From positions 1-20,083 of the IMG/VR virus record IMGVR_UViG_3300005288_000120: a DNA stretch of 20,083 bases; one strand, given 5' to 3'. The stretch comes from a virus. The position numbers and the translations under genes are program-made. This document shows, in pieces, positions 14,635 through 20,083 of the stretch (positions within the stretch are counted from its first letter, which is position 1; each line of letters begins with the position of its first letter). The notes below the pieces were generated by a model. That model made no database searches. It worked only from the letters and a program-made list of their open reading frames with translations, and was not told the DNA's origin.

Positions 14635-15390
14635 TTAGTTAGTGGTGTATTCATATGAATAGCCTTCTTTATTTTGGTAAAAATACTGTCTTAGAGTATT
14701 ATATGGAACACTCGTGACTAAGGATGCTGCCCTTAAATCATCATATGTAGTACCATTAATTACTGGTTTTCTTTTAGGTGGTATATTACGGAACTTTGAG
14801 TTTTCTTCAAACTTACCTAAAAGAATGTACTTTCTGATTGTCTCTTTAGGTTTATTAAAAACCTCTGAAGCTTTTGTGATGCTATAAAACCAAAAACCTT
14901 TAAAATATACTGGACTGTCCATCACTGGTGATGGCTTTGGTCTACATATATCCCCAAGAGTCCCAGCTTTCTTCCAAATATAAAACACGTTTGTGTTAGT
15001 TATATCAAGAGCTTCGCAGGCAGTTCGTTTATTAGGGAACCAAAAACCAGAGACAAAACAATCATAATCATCTGATCTTTCCTTGACTTTCCCTACACTT
15101 GCCCCCTCACCACCTTTTGATATATTGTATCCACTTTCAATGGAGTCATATAATTTAATGGCTTTCACTTCAAGGTCGAAGATATAGTCTCTATTACCGA
15201 TGCAGAGAACTTCAAAACTAAAACTATCAGGTCCGTACTTGAGAGCAGCACTTTTAATTAAAGAGATTCGCCCTTTCTTTGGTTTTTCATATAGGTGCTG
15301 TCTTTTTCTTTTTTCAGGAAAAGCGGTTACACCAATATAGAGTTTACCATTTACAAGGTTTGTGATTTTATATAGGTAATAACTCACCAC
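14635..15390 (-). CDS. GIY-YIG homing endonuclease (upstream of sheath)
   Basis: A 251-residue GIY-YIG endonuclease. The nuclease domain is residues 1-95: YLY (5-7), LYIG (17-20), basic patch with R28/R30, catalytic Glu in DLEVKAI (E74) and GYNISKGGEG (N89), all as expected. Three tandem NUMOD/IENR-like DNA-binding repeats follow, at about 112-147 (VSGFWFPNKRTACEALDI), 162-194 (FKGFWFYSITKASEVF) and 209-245 (INGTTYDDLRAASLVT). GTG at 15390 or the second GTG at 15387 is the start; the second has the better spacing from GAGG. The RBS lies in a predicted hairpin. The stop TAA forms part of the TAAGGAG SD of the sheath gene. It is a diverged paralogue of the gene at 12474-13277. Confidence 0.93.
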   Translation of the reverse strand: MVSYYLYKITNLVNGKLYIGVTAFPEKRKRQHLYEKPKKGRISLIKSAALKYGPDSFSFEVLCIGNRDYIFDLEVKAIKLYDSIESGYNISKGGEGASVGKVKERSDDYDCFVSGFWFPNKRTACEALDITNTNVFYIWKKAGTLGDICRPKPSPVMDSPVYFKGFWFYSITKASEVFNKPKETIRKYILLGKFEENSKFRNIPPKRKPVINGTTYDDLRAASLVTSVPYNTLRQYFYQNKEGYSYEYTTN

Positions 15391-15397
15391 AAACCTC
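15355..15397 (-). promoter_or_regulatory. Hairpin masking the RBS of the first GIY-YIG gene
   Basis: In the transcript, GAGGUUUGUG (15397-15388) can pair with CACAAACCUU (15364-15355) over 10 consecutive positions, nine Watson-Crick and one G-U, with a 23-base loop. The 5' arm holds the SD (GAGG) and the first GTG start codon; the 3' arm is within codons 10-13 of the endonuclease. Folding would block ribosome access. No internal promoter was recognised in the loop. Confidence 0.6.
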
Positions 15398-15398
15398 G

Positions 15399-15938
15399 CT
15401 ACGGATAAATGATACTTTCTGGAATTTTTATAATTACTGGAATCTCTGAAGTCTCATCAGCAATGACTGCGCCTTCAACAACGTCAACAAGTTGGTCAGT
15501 AATAACGATGTAGTTAAATGTTACATCAAGATTATGATACTCAACCCATTTGGTATCTCTTTTCTGAGGTGCCCGACGAATCTGACTTTTCCTCATCAAC
15601 CCCAATTTATTTCTTTGTAATTCTAAACGAGTCAAAGGGTTGTTATTAATGTTCTGTGTGAAGCTTTGTGACATATCTCCACTCAAGCTTCCGATGAAAC
15701 TTAGTTGGCACATGACCTCGTAAGCCCCTTGAAACGTCAATGTTTCATTAGTATTAGCTAAGGTAGAAGTACTATGGTGACCTTGCTGTTCAATACTAAG
15801 GATGTTTACAACAACATAACTCTCAGCAGGCTCACTTCCGTTCGAATTACTGAAAATCACGATAGGGTTTGTAAATTCTGAAAGGGCTGCTAAAGCACCT
15901 TTACGGATACTCGCTCGGACATCACTATAAACTGACAT
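15399..15938 (-). CDS. Tail (neck) terminator protein
   Basis: A 179-residue protein resembling phage neck terminator proteins (gp12-like / LIC12616-type), which cap the head-proximal end of the tail tube. The sequence has an N-terminal helix, a strand YVVVNILSIEQQG, and a strand-rich middle. A conserved-looking stretch RRAPQKRDTKWVEYHNLDVTFNY is the R-x-P-Q...W...DV...Y pattern of this group. The start is set to ATG 15938, preceded by AAGGAAG with 6 bases of spacing; the TTG three bases upstream is a less likely start. The gene overlaps the tail completion stop by one base. It is followed after 8 bases by a GIY-YIG endonuclease gene inserted between it and the sheath. Confidence 0.72.
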   Translation of the reverse strand: MSVYSDVRASIRKGALAALSEFTNPIVIFSNSNGSEPAESYVVVNILSIEQQGHHSTSTLANTNETLTFQGAYEVMCQLSFIGSLSGDMSQSFTQNINNNPLTRLELQRNKLGLMRKSQIRRAPQKRDTKWVEYHNLDVTFNYIVITDQLVDVVEGAVIADETSEIPVIIKIPESIIYP

Positions 15939-16420
15939 CAATCACTTCCTTTCTTATCTACTTTAAAATCAACAGACTCATAAAGAAGTCCGCTATCAAT
16001 CAGTGGGTTGTCAAACCCTTTAAGGTCAATCGTATAAGGGCTGTTCCGTGGGGAATCCCACAGCTCAACAGCTTCTTTCAAGTCAACCTTAGCCATGGCA
16101 CCAATCCTTATGTACTCTTGTTTGAAGGTGCTTTTTCCCTCAGCAATACGCTGAATACTTTCAACAAAGTAGGAGCCATACAGTCCTTTTTTAATAGGAG
16201 CCATGAAACCAACTCTGATGGCTGGTCGTGTTGGGATATTCTGTGCTGGAACACCCTCCTCTTGCCATTGCCAGACCTGAGCAACAGAGAGGTTATCGTT
16301 ATCACTTCCATAGTAGGTAGGTTCAACAATACCAACTTGGACTTCTAGTTGATTACCTTTGAGAAGTTCCTTCTTCATCTTCTCCCAACAAGACTTATCA
16401 ACCTTCAACTTAAAAGACAT
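15938..16420 (-). CDS. Tail completion protein, HK97 gp10-like
   Basis: A 160-residue protein with features of the gp10-like / virion morphogenesis family, which acts at the head-tail junction. The segment QVGIVEPTYYG followed by LSVAQVWQWQEEGVPAQNIPTRPAIRVGF matches the typical order of a V-G-I strand, a helix with hydrophobic anchors (here V-W-x-W), and IPxRP-x-x-R. Near the C-terminus, NPLIDSGLLYESVDFKV matches the hallmark PLIDTGxLxxSI of this family. The start ATG at 16420 is preceded by AGGATAGCAAA. Its stop TGA overlaps the start of the next gene (TGATG). It lies between head-closure and terminator genes, in keeping with a neck role. Confidence 0.8.
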   Translation of the reverse strand: MSFKLKVDKSCWEKMKKELLKGNQLEVQVGIVEPTYYGSDNDNLSVAQVWQWQEEGVPAQNIPTRPAIRVGFMAPIKKGLYGSYFVESIQRIAEGKSTFKQEYIRIGAMAKVDLKEAVELWDSPRNSPYTIDLKGFDNPLIDSGLLYESVDFKVDKKGSD

Positions 16421-16431
16421 TTTGCTATCCT

Positions 16432-16455
16432 TTAGTTTGGGGTGAGTTCTATGCG
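16432..16455 (-). repeat. Probable displaced original 3' end of head closure gene (copy 2)
   Basis: CGC ATA GAA CTC ACC CCA, then AAC and TAA, encode RIELTPN-stop at the end of the HNH gene. This is the counterpart of 17199-17222 with every codon changed. Directly after it comes AGGATAGCAAAATG, the SD and start of the tail completion gene, as would be expected if this was once the end of the head-closure gene itself. Confidence 0.7.
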
Positions 16456-17202
16456 GGCAGAATAACTATCTTCCATTACATTCGAATACCCTTGGAGAAG
16501 GATTGTCATGTAGGGGTCTACGGTGGAGTTCCCATCTTTGTGGATGTTCTTATGGCAAGCTACGCAAAGAGTCACTAGATTGGTAGGAGTAAACCTTAGC
16601 TCTGGGCTTCTGATCCAAGTGTCTAAGTGGTGCACATTAAGTTCACCAGATTTCTGAGAGCACCAAGCACAAGTAAACAAATCGCGTTTCAATATTTCAG
16701 CGGATAGTGGTTTAAACTCAAGACGTTCTAGGTTATATTCTGTTGACATTGGAATATCTTCAGGCAGTCCACGCTCATGTCTTTTTGCTTTGTGCATATT
16801 CAGCATATTTTCACCAGCCTTATCTTTCTGCCAGCAACCACAACTTTTAATATCTCCATTTCGTAAGGACGTTATTCCTGCAAGAGTTTCGGAACCGCAA
16901 TCACAAAGACACTTCCAGAATTGAGAATCTTGTTCTCTACTTATTACTGTAAGCCTTGTGAATTTCTGACCAGCAATATCTTGACGCCTTGATCTATTAC
17001 TCTCTATACGCTGACAGCCGCAAGATTGTGTATTTTTCAAGCTAGCTTGTCGGATCACTGCTTTATTTCCACAATCGCATAAACAATTGAAGAAAATAAC
17101 CCTTTGAATAGTCCTATTGTCTTGTGTGTATTGTTCAACTCTATTAAAAGATTCTACATAAAGCTTAAAGTTCTTTGTCCCAACTGCTTTATAGGTCTTC
17201 AA
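16432..17202 (-). CDS. HNH homing endonuclease with two zinc ribbons
   Basis: A 256-residue free-standing HNH endonuclease. Such enzymes cut a specific phage sequence lacking the gene, so that repair copies the gene in. Two zinc-ribbon units precede the nuclease: C40, C42, C44 with C61, C63 (CLCDCG...SCGC), and C98, C100, C102 with C121, C123. The HNH domain spans about residues 165-222: C178-x2-C181, H191-H192, N208, C213-x2-C216 and H217/H221. All key residues are present. The start is TTG at 17202, overlapping the stop of the head-closure gene, with no strong SD, so it is probably translated at low level or by coupling. The C-terminal RIELTPN duplicates the end of the upstream gene, and the stop TAA runs straight into the AGGA of the next gene's SD. 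Confidence 0.92.
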   Translation of the reverse strand: MKTYKAVGTKNFKLYVESFNRVEQYTQDNRTIQRVIFFNCLCDCGNKAVIRQASLKNTQSCGCQRIESNRSRRQDIAGQKFTRLTVISREQDSQFWKCLCDCGSETLAGITSLRNGDIKSCGCWQKDKAGENMLNMHKAKRHERGLPEDIPMSTEYNLERLEFKPLSAEILKRDLFTCAWCSQKSGELNVHHLDTWIRSPELRFTPTNLVTLCVACHKNIHKDGNSTVDPYMTILLQGYSNVMEDSYSARIELTPN

Positions 17203-17222
17203 TTAGGTGTCAACTCTACTCT
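17199..17222 (-). repeat. Recoded 3' end of the head closure gene (copy 1)
   Basis: Eight codons, AGA GTA GAG TTG ACA CCT, then AAT and TGA, encode RVELTPN-stop. They match the 3' end of the downstream HNH gene at protein level (RIELTPN-stop at 16432-16455), yet each of the eight codons differs between the copies (10 of 24 bases). The pairing is seen directly. The idea that this is a replacement end brought in by the mobile gene is inference. Confidence 0.7.
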
Positions 17223-17570
17223 TGTAGCTTTAATTTCCCAGTGATCGCGAATTGACATAGAGTACTTTTGGCTCTTCATAGCTTCATAAAGATCCCCGTC
17301 CCAATAGAATCTATCTGCGCCATGTGGATCAGCAGATCCTTCTTTCTTGACCCTAACTTCACTAGATGTAAACATCCACAACCAAGACTTAGAACGGTCG
17401 GACTCGGGCATAATACTCACTTGATAGTCTGTGAAGGGGTGGACGTTAGCCATAATATCAACTGTAGTCTCAACCCCTTCTACCCATTCACCATCTATAT
17501 ATGAACCTGCCGTATGCCGTAGAAGGGTTACAGGAACTTTTCTAACCAAACTAAATTCTGCAATTGACAT
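17199..17570 (-). CDS. Head closure / head-tail joining protein
   Basis: A 123-residue protein with the beta-rich character and place of head-closure proteins (Hc1, SPP1 gp16-like), which plug the portal and join the tail. Visible features are the opening VRKVPVTLLRHTAGSYIDGEWVEG, a middle stretch ending SWLWMFTSSEVRV, and a late motif DRFYWDGDLYEAMKSQ. This last is the D-x-x-x-W/Y-x-G-x-x-Y pattern common in such proteins. AAGGAGG precedes the ATG at 17570. The last seven residues, RVELTPN, are nearly repeated at the end of the HNH gene that follows, and the stop TGA overlaps that gene's TTG start (TTGA). This suggests the present 3' end was supplied by the mobile gene. Confidence 0.68.
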   Translation of the reverse strand: MSIAEFSLVRKVPVTLLRHTAGSYIDGEWVEGVETTVDIMANVHPFTDYQVSIMPESDRSKSWLWMFTSSEVRVKKEGSADPHGADRFYWDGDLYEAMKSQKYSMSIRDHWEIKATRVELTPN

Positions 17571-17581
17571 TTAATTCCTCC

Positions 17582-18076
17582 TTACTCAAAAGCATCCAAT
17601 TCCCATCCGATAAACTGGATGGCTGAATCAATGCCAAAGAATGTAGAAGCATCTCGTGTTGAGTTACCATGATTATAAGGCTTCTCACCCTTATCAAATC
17701 CTTGATAAATAGGTTGGATATTATTATCTTGATTGCTGTCATTATTGAACATGTCAGCTTTACTAATACCACCAGCATAAGGGATGATACGCGTAGACAA
17801 TAGGCTTGCCGGGGTCTTGATAATATTCTGTAGAGCAGCTAGGTAAGCAGTAGAATAGCTGTTCCACACTTCATAGTTTCCTGCCCTTTCTCGGGTAGGA
17901 TAACTAGCAATTCGTAATGAGATAATGATTGCAGCTTTGATTGCAGCTTGCCAAACATCACCATTAGTTGTTTCTAAAAGATATTCGTAGGTTTCATCAT
18001 CTAAGATTGGATATAGCGGATTACCCGGAACATCGCCAACAATGATTTTAACCTTGTCTACATCAGTGAGCGCCAT
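17582..18076 (-). CDS. Head-tail adaptor (head completion) protein
   Basis: A 164-residue protein resembling gp6/gp15-type head-tail adaptors, which bind the portal ring after DNA packaging. The N-terminus (TDVDKVKIIVGD, then PILDDETYEYLLETTNGDVWQAAIKAAIII) matches the family pattern: a short helix, a GD turn, a DDE-Y-LE helix, then an Ala-rich helix beginning with W or Y. The C-terminal third (residues about 105-164) is longer than in minimal members and rich in Asn and Gly (NNDSNQDNNIQP), so it is probably flexible. The start at 18076 follows a strong GGAGG. The position between head and neck genes supports the role. The exact connector subtype cannot be fixed from sequence alone. Confidence 0.68.
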   Translation of the reverse strand: MALTDVDKVKIIVGDVPGNPLYPILDDETYEYLLETTNGDVWQAAIKAAIIISLRIASYPTRERAGNYEVWNSYSTAYLAALQNIIKTPASLLSTRIIPYAGGISKADMFNNDSNQDNNIQPIYQGFDKGEKPYNHGNSTRDASTFFGIDSAIQFIGWELDAFE

Positions 18077-18100
18077 GTAGCCTCCTTATAAAGTAAAGGA

Positions 18101-18117
18101 GGGCAGACAAGCTGCCC
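18101..18117 (-). terminator. Hairpin after the head fibre-like gene
   Basis: The minus strand carries GGGCAG-CTTGT-CTGCCC, a perfect 6-bp stem with a 5-base loop, just past the stop of the head fibre-like gene. It is followed by TCCTTTACTTT, a pyrimidine-rich but imperfect U-tract. It could act as a partial terminator or an RNA processing site between the capsid and connector genes. The SD of the next gene (GGAGG) is not within the stem. Confidence 0.4.
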
Positions 18118-18122
18118 CAATA

Positions 18123-18467
18123 TCAACTTGCAGGCATAATCCCGGCAGTGATCAGTTTAGTCAACAAAGCATTATAAGCAGTGGTGACAGCGGTCAAACT
18201 AGCAAAGTCACCAGACTGTTGTGCAGTGAAAGTGATTTGTTTTACAATACCAGCAGTAGCGGTAGTTGCTGCAACAGTACCAATAGCGGTACGTACCGCA
18301 GATGCATCTGCAGCGGTGAGAACAGTACGACCAATAGCGGTAGAGTCAGTAATATCAGCAGCTTGTACCGAAGCACCACCACCGTTTACATCAGTGACAA
18401 CACGATCAATAACAGTAAATACATCACCCCAAGAACGTTCTTGGATTGTAGTCTTTGCAATAGCCAT
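18123..18467 (-). CDS. Head fibre-like protein
   Basis: A 114-residue protein very rich in Ala, Thr and Val. The N-terminal part (MAIAKTTIQERSWGDVFTV) is followed by low-complexity repeats such as TVLTAADASAVRTAIGTV. The C-terminal half (ATAGIVKQ, then FASLTAVTTAYNALLTKLITAGIM) resembles the C-terminal segment of phage head-fibre proteins, which end in a helix of the type NALLAALRAAGLM. It sits directly after the capsid gene, where such proteins are often encoded. The likely role is a trimeric fibre displayed on the head surface, not essential for assembly. A good SD (TTAGGAG) precedes the ATG at 18467. The same A/T/V-rich signature also occurs in tail fibres, so the head location is inferred from gene order. 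Confidence 0.6.
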   Translation of the reverse strand: MAIAKTTIQERSWGDVFTVIDRVVTDVNGGGASVQAADITDSTAIGRTVLTAADASAVRTAIGTVAATTATAGIVKQITFTAQQSGDFASLTAVTTAYNALLTKLITAGIMPAS

Positions 18468-18495
18468 TTTATACTCCTAATCTATTTAAACTGTA

Positions 18496-18515
18496 AGGGC
18501 ACCTTTCGATGCCCT
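18496..18515 (-). terminator. Hairpin with GAAA loop after the capsid gene
   Basis: On the minus strand the RNA would fold as an 8-bp stem, AGGGCAUC paired with GGUGCCCU, closed by a GAAA tetraloop. It lies 11 bases past the capsid stop codon. The downstream tract (TTACAGTTT) is only partly T-rich, so this may be a weak terminator or a 3'-end stabiliser that makes capsid transcript more abundant than downstream transcript. The structure is seen in the sequence; its role is inferred. Confidence 0.45.
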
Positions 18516-18526
18516 GTATCTTCAAC

Positions 18527-19570
18527 TTAGGTCGAAGAAATCAGTTTAACAAGTACTTGTGGCTGAGTTGCGAAGTACAGAGGCGAAGTCTCTACTTGCA
18601 TTTCGTGGAACTCATCTTTCGGGTCGGTGAATTCATAAGCGAACATTTCAACGCCCGGACCATTAGCACCCGACAGTTTGTTGCTTGGGCCGTAGTAACC
18701 ACGGAACAAATCATTTACAACTGGGATGACGTGACCAGTGTCGGTAGCGACGGCTACTTCAGTGGTATCGTTAGGCAGTTTGAAGATATGATCGTAAGTG
18801 ATGAAAGTTACACCTTTGTAGGTGAACTGGTCTACCGAACCCCAAGCCAAGAATTGGTTGGTGCTGTTACGGTTGATTTCAACTTGGGAAGCGTAGTACA
18901 GATAAGCTTGACGAATCTGTGGGTGGCTAACCAGTTTGTCAAAGAACGAACCATCTACAACAACACGAATACCACCACCAATTGCCGAACCAGTTTTCAG
19001 GTTGGTTTGCAGGTAACGCTTCAGTTGCGAGATTTTAGCATTGATATCGGTAGTTGCATCACCAAGATCAAAGTCAATCACTTGTTGAGTAACACCAAAC
19101 TCAGTGAACATGTCAGCAATGACAGCACCATCTGGGGTCTTCATGATACCCTTAACAGCTTGGAGTTCCATGTACTCTAGCGATTGCTCTACTTGGGCTT
19201 TCATGTCGGTCAGCTTCTGTACACGAACACGGGCCAGCTGCTCAGGAGCGTCTGGGGTGCCCGGCATACGCCAGCCTTGAATATCTTCAGGGGTGATGTA
19301 GTCACTATGCTTGAAGTAGGCCAAAGGCAGCGAGAAAGTCTGTACTTGACGATCATTACCTTTAGTAGTCTCACGACTACGACGGGATACTTGCGGCAGC
19401 AGAGTGGTATCATTCATGCTCTTGTCAAAAACAATAGCAGTTTGAGTGGTGCCTTGAGTGCGGAACAGATCCATGCCACGGATCAGGCCAGCTTGGTTAT
19501 CAAGGTTGTTGATTTCAGCGGTCCAATCTACGAGTTGGAAGCCATTACCATAACTACGGGTAGTTGCCAT
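18527..19570 (-). CDS. Major capsid protein, lambda gpE-like
   Basis: A 347-residue major capsid protein of the lambda E type, with the HK97 fold expected of this family. It forms the icosahedral shell together with the decoration protein encoded just upstream. Family-like features are an N-terminal arm, the stretch around residues 60-110 (SRRSRETTKGNDRQV, then FSLPLAYFKHSDYITPEDIQGWRMPG) and the pattern LARVRVQKLTDMKAQVEQSLEYM. The C-terminal part has GGIRVVVDGSFFDKLVSHPQI, and the end reads FHEMQVETSPLYFATQPQVLVKLI. All of these are typical of phage capsid E proteins, and the length matches the family. The ATG at 19570 follows AAGGAATAG. No separate scaffold or protease gene lies in the window; these would be upstream of 20083. 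Confidence 0.93.
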   Translation of the reverse strand: MATTRSYGNGFQLVDWTAEINNLDNQAGLIRGMDLFRTQGTTQTAIVFDKSMNDTTLLPQVSRRSRETTKGNDRQVQTFSLPLAYFKHSDYITPEDIQGWRMPGTPDAPEQLARVRVQKLTDMKAQVEQSLEYMELQAVKGIMKTPDGAVIADMFTEFGVTQQVIDFDLGDATTDINAKISQLKRYLQTNLKTGSAIGGGIRVVVDGSFFDKLVSHPQIRQAYLYYASQVEINRNSTNQFLAWGSVDQFTYKGVTFITYDHIFKLPNDTTEVAVATDTGHVIPVVNDLFRGYYGPSNKLSGANGPGVEMFAYEFTDPKDEFHEMQVETSPLYFATQPQVLVKLISST

Positions 19571-19583
19571 TATTTACTATTCC

Positions 19584-20012
19584 TTACGCGAATTGATTTG
19601 GTTGATCGATTACTTTGATGCCTACAGCTTCCATTTGGGCATATACAGCAGCCAGTTCAGGAGCAGTATCAACAGAAGCACCGAAAACGAGGTAGGCTTT
19701 ACCTACACCAGCAGGGCCTCGGAACAGAACAGTCACGTTGGTATCAGTGGTAGCGGCGATGGTTTGTTTGTTGTCACCATCTGGTTTGCCAATATAAATA
19801 CCAGCAAAGTTTTGACTACCATCAACAGCAGTAGCTTCAAGGATTTTGTATTTACCGTTAGCGGTTACTTTACCAAGAACAGTACCAATCACGTAGGATT
19901 TGATTGCAGCTTCGTTAGCTACAACTACATCACGGCAGTGACCGTATTCTGGGTGATCTTCATATTGCAGTACAGCGCCAAGGCGAGTAGAGCGAGTGTC
20001 AATTGCAGCCAT
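19584..20012 (-). CDS. Head decoration protein, lambda gpD-like
   Basis: A 142-residue protein resembling the lambda D family of head decoration (capsid-stabilising) proteins. Such proteins bind as trimers at the three-fold axes of the expanded capsid. The N-terminus carries an aspartate/arginine stretch and a HPEYGHCRD segment. It is followed by a beta-rich body (KYKILEATAVDGSQNFAGIYIG) of the kind seen in this family, where a lag phase of small residues precedes short strands. The ATG at 20012 is preceded by an AGGAG about 11 bases upstream. The next gene is the major capsid protein, the usual D-E order. The family call rests on sequence character and this order, since no single catalytic motif exists. 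Confidence 0.8.
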   Translation of the reverse strand: MAAIDTRSTRLGAVLQYEDHPEYGHCRDVVVANEAAIKSYVIGTVLGKVTANGKYKILEATAVDGSQNFAGIYIGKPDGDNKQTIAATTDTNVTVLFRGPAGVGKAYLVFGASVDTAPELAAVYAQMEAVGIKVIDQPNQFA

Positions 20013-20083
20013 ATTATTTGAAACTCCTAGCTAGGATTTTATTGATAAACAATATTATTGTTTTTTACTTTTGTTAATAAGTT
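20013..20083. other. AT-rich leader upstream of the decoration gene
   Basis: Contains the SD of the decoration gene and a 17-base perfect palindrome, AAACAATATTATTGTTT, at 20047-20063, in an A/T-rich setting. The palindrome is followed by T residues only on the plus strand, so it is not a terminator for the minus-strand genes. It could be a protein-binding site, or be chance in AT-rich DNA. No clear promoter was found before the window ends. Confidence 0.35.

Noticed and set aside
15365-15440. Internal promoter for the first GIY-YIG gene
   Set aside because: TATCAT and TATAAA hexamers are present upstream of the start, but none has a fair -35 at 16-18 bases and none would start transcription past the 5' hairpin arm.
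18509-19180. Long open frame on the plus strand opposite the capsid gene (223 codons)
   Set aside because: It is a shadow of the capsid gene on the other strand: no SD, low-quality protein sequence, and opposite direction to all real genes.
20047-20063. 17-base palindrome followed by a T-run as a terminator
   Set aside because: The T-run lies on the plus-strand side only, and no plus-strand gene ends there. The stem is almost all A/T. Left as an unassigned palindrome.
1-20083. tRNA genes, CRISPR arrays, insertion sequences, attachment sites
   Set aside because: No cloverleaf-like sequences, regular spaced repeats, transposase-like frames or integrase neighbours were seen.

Overview
The window is one strand of a tailed-phage genome. 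Every supportable gene lies on the minus strand, so transcription runs from about 20083 down to 1. It carries the capsid, neck, tail, baseplate, fibre and lysis block of a contractile-tailed (myovirus-type) phage. A Gram-negative host is inferred from a two-component spanin pair, one member of which has a lipobox (LQGC). The DNA is moderately AT-rich and very compact: most neighbours overlap by 1-32 bases or are separated only by a Shine-Dalgarno (SD) site. No tRNA, integrase, IS or CRISPR array was seen. The host genus cannot be read from this sequence.

Layout in order of transcription. Head: lambda D-like decoration protein (20012-19584), lambda E-like major capsid protein (19570-18527), a head-fibre-like protein (18467-18123), head-tail adaptor (18076-17582) and head-closure protein (17570-17199). 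Neck: tail completion protein (16420-15938) and tail terminator (15938-15399). Tail shaft: DUF3383-type sheath (14623-13337), three tandem paralogues of the tail-tube fold (12465-10882), a tail assembly chaperone with a -1 frameshift extension (10860-10319) and the tape measure (10295-8424). Baseplate: Dit-like protein, plug-like protein, hub, gp138-like spike, gp25-like wedge, J-like wedge and a DUF2612-like protein (8414-3034). Adsorption: a short tail fibre and its assembly chaperone (3021-1691). Lysis: SAR-type endolysin, holin, Rz, Rz1 and a final small coiled-coil membrane protein (1673-8).

Three free-standing homing endonuclease genes interrupt this late operon. An HNH gene (17202-16432) sits between head closure and tail completion. 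Two paralogous GIY-YIG genes (15390-14635 and 13277-12474) bracket the sheath gene.

These insertions are the most interesting part. (a) The HNH protein ends in RIELTPN, nearly the same seven residues that end the upstream head-closure protein (RVELTPN). The two coding copies differ in every codon, as expected if the element inserted in the last codons of its host gene while supplying a recoded replacement end. (b) Both GIY-YIG genes have an inverted repeat that would fold their SD site into a hairpin. In the sheath-distal one, a near-consensus sigma70-like promoter lies so that its transcript would start in the hairpin loop and lack the masking arm, a layout resembling phage T4 I-TevI control. 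(c) All three endonuclease stop codons abut or form part of the SD of the next virion gene. Other points are the tube-paralogue triplication, a module shared by sheath and baseplate J protein, the frameshift in the chaperone gene and an endolysin whose catalytic Glu is not at its usual spacing.
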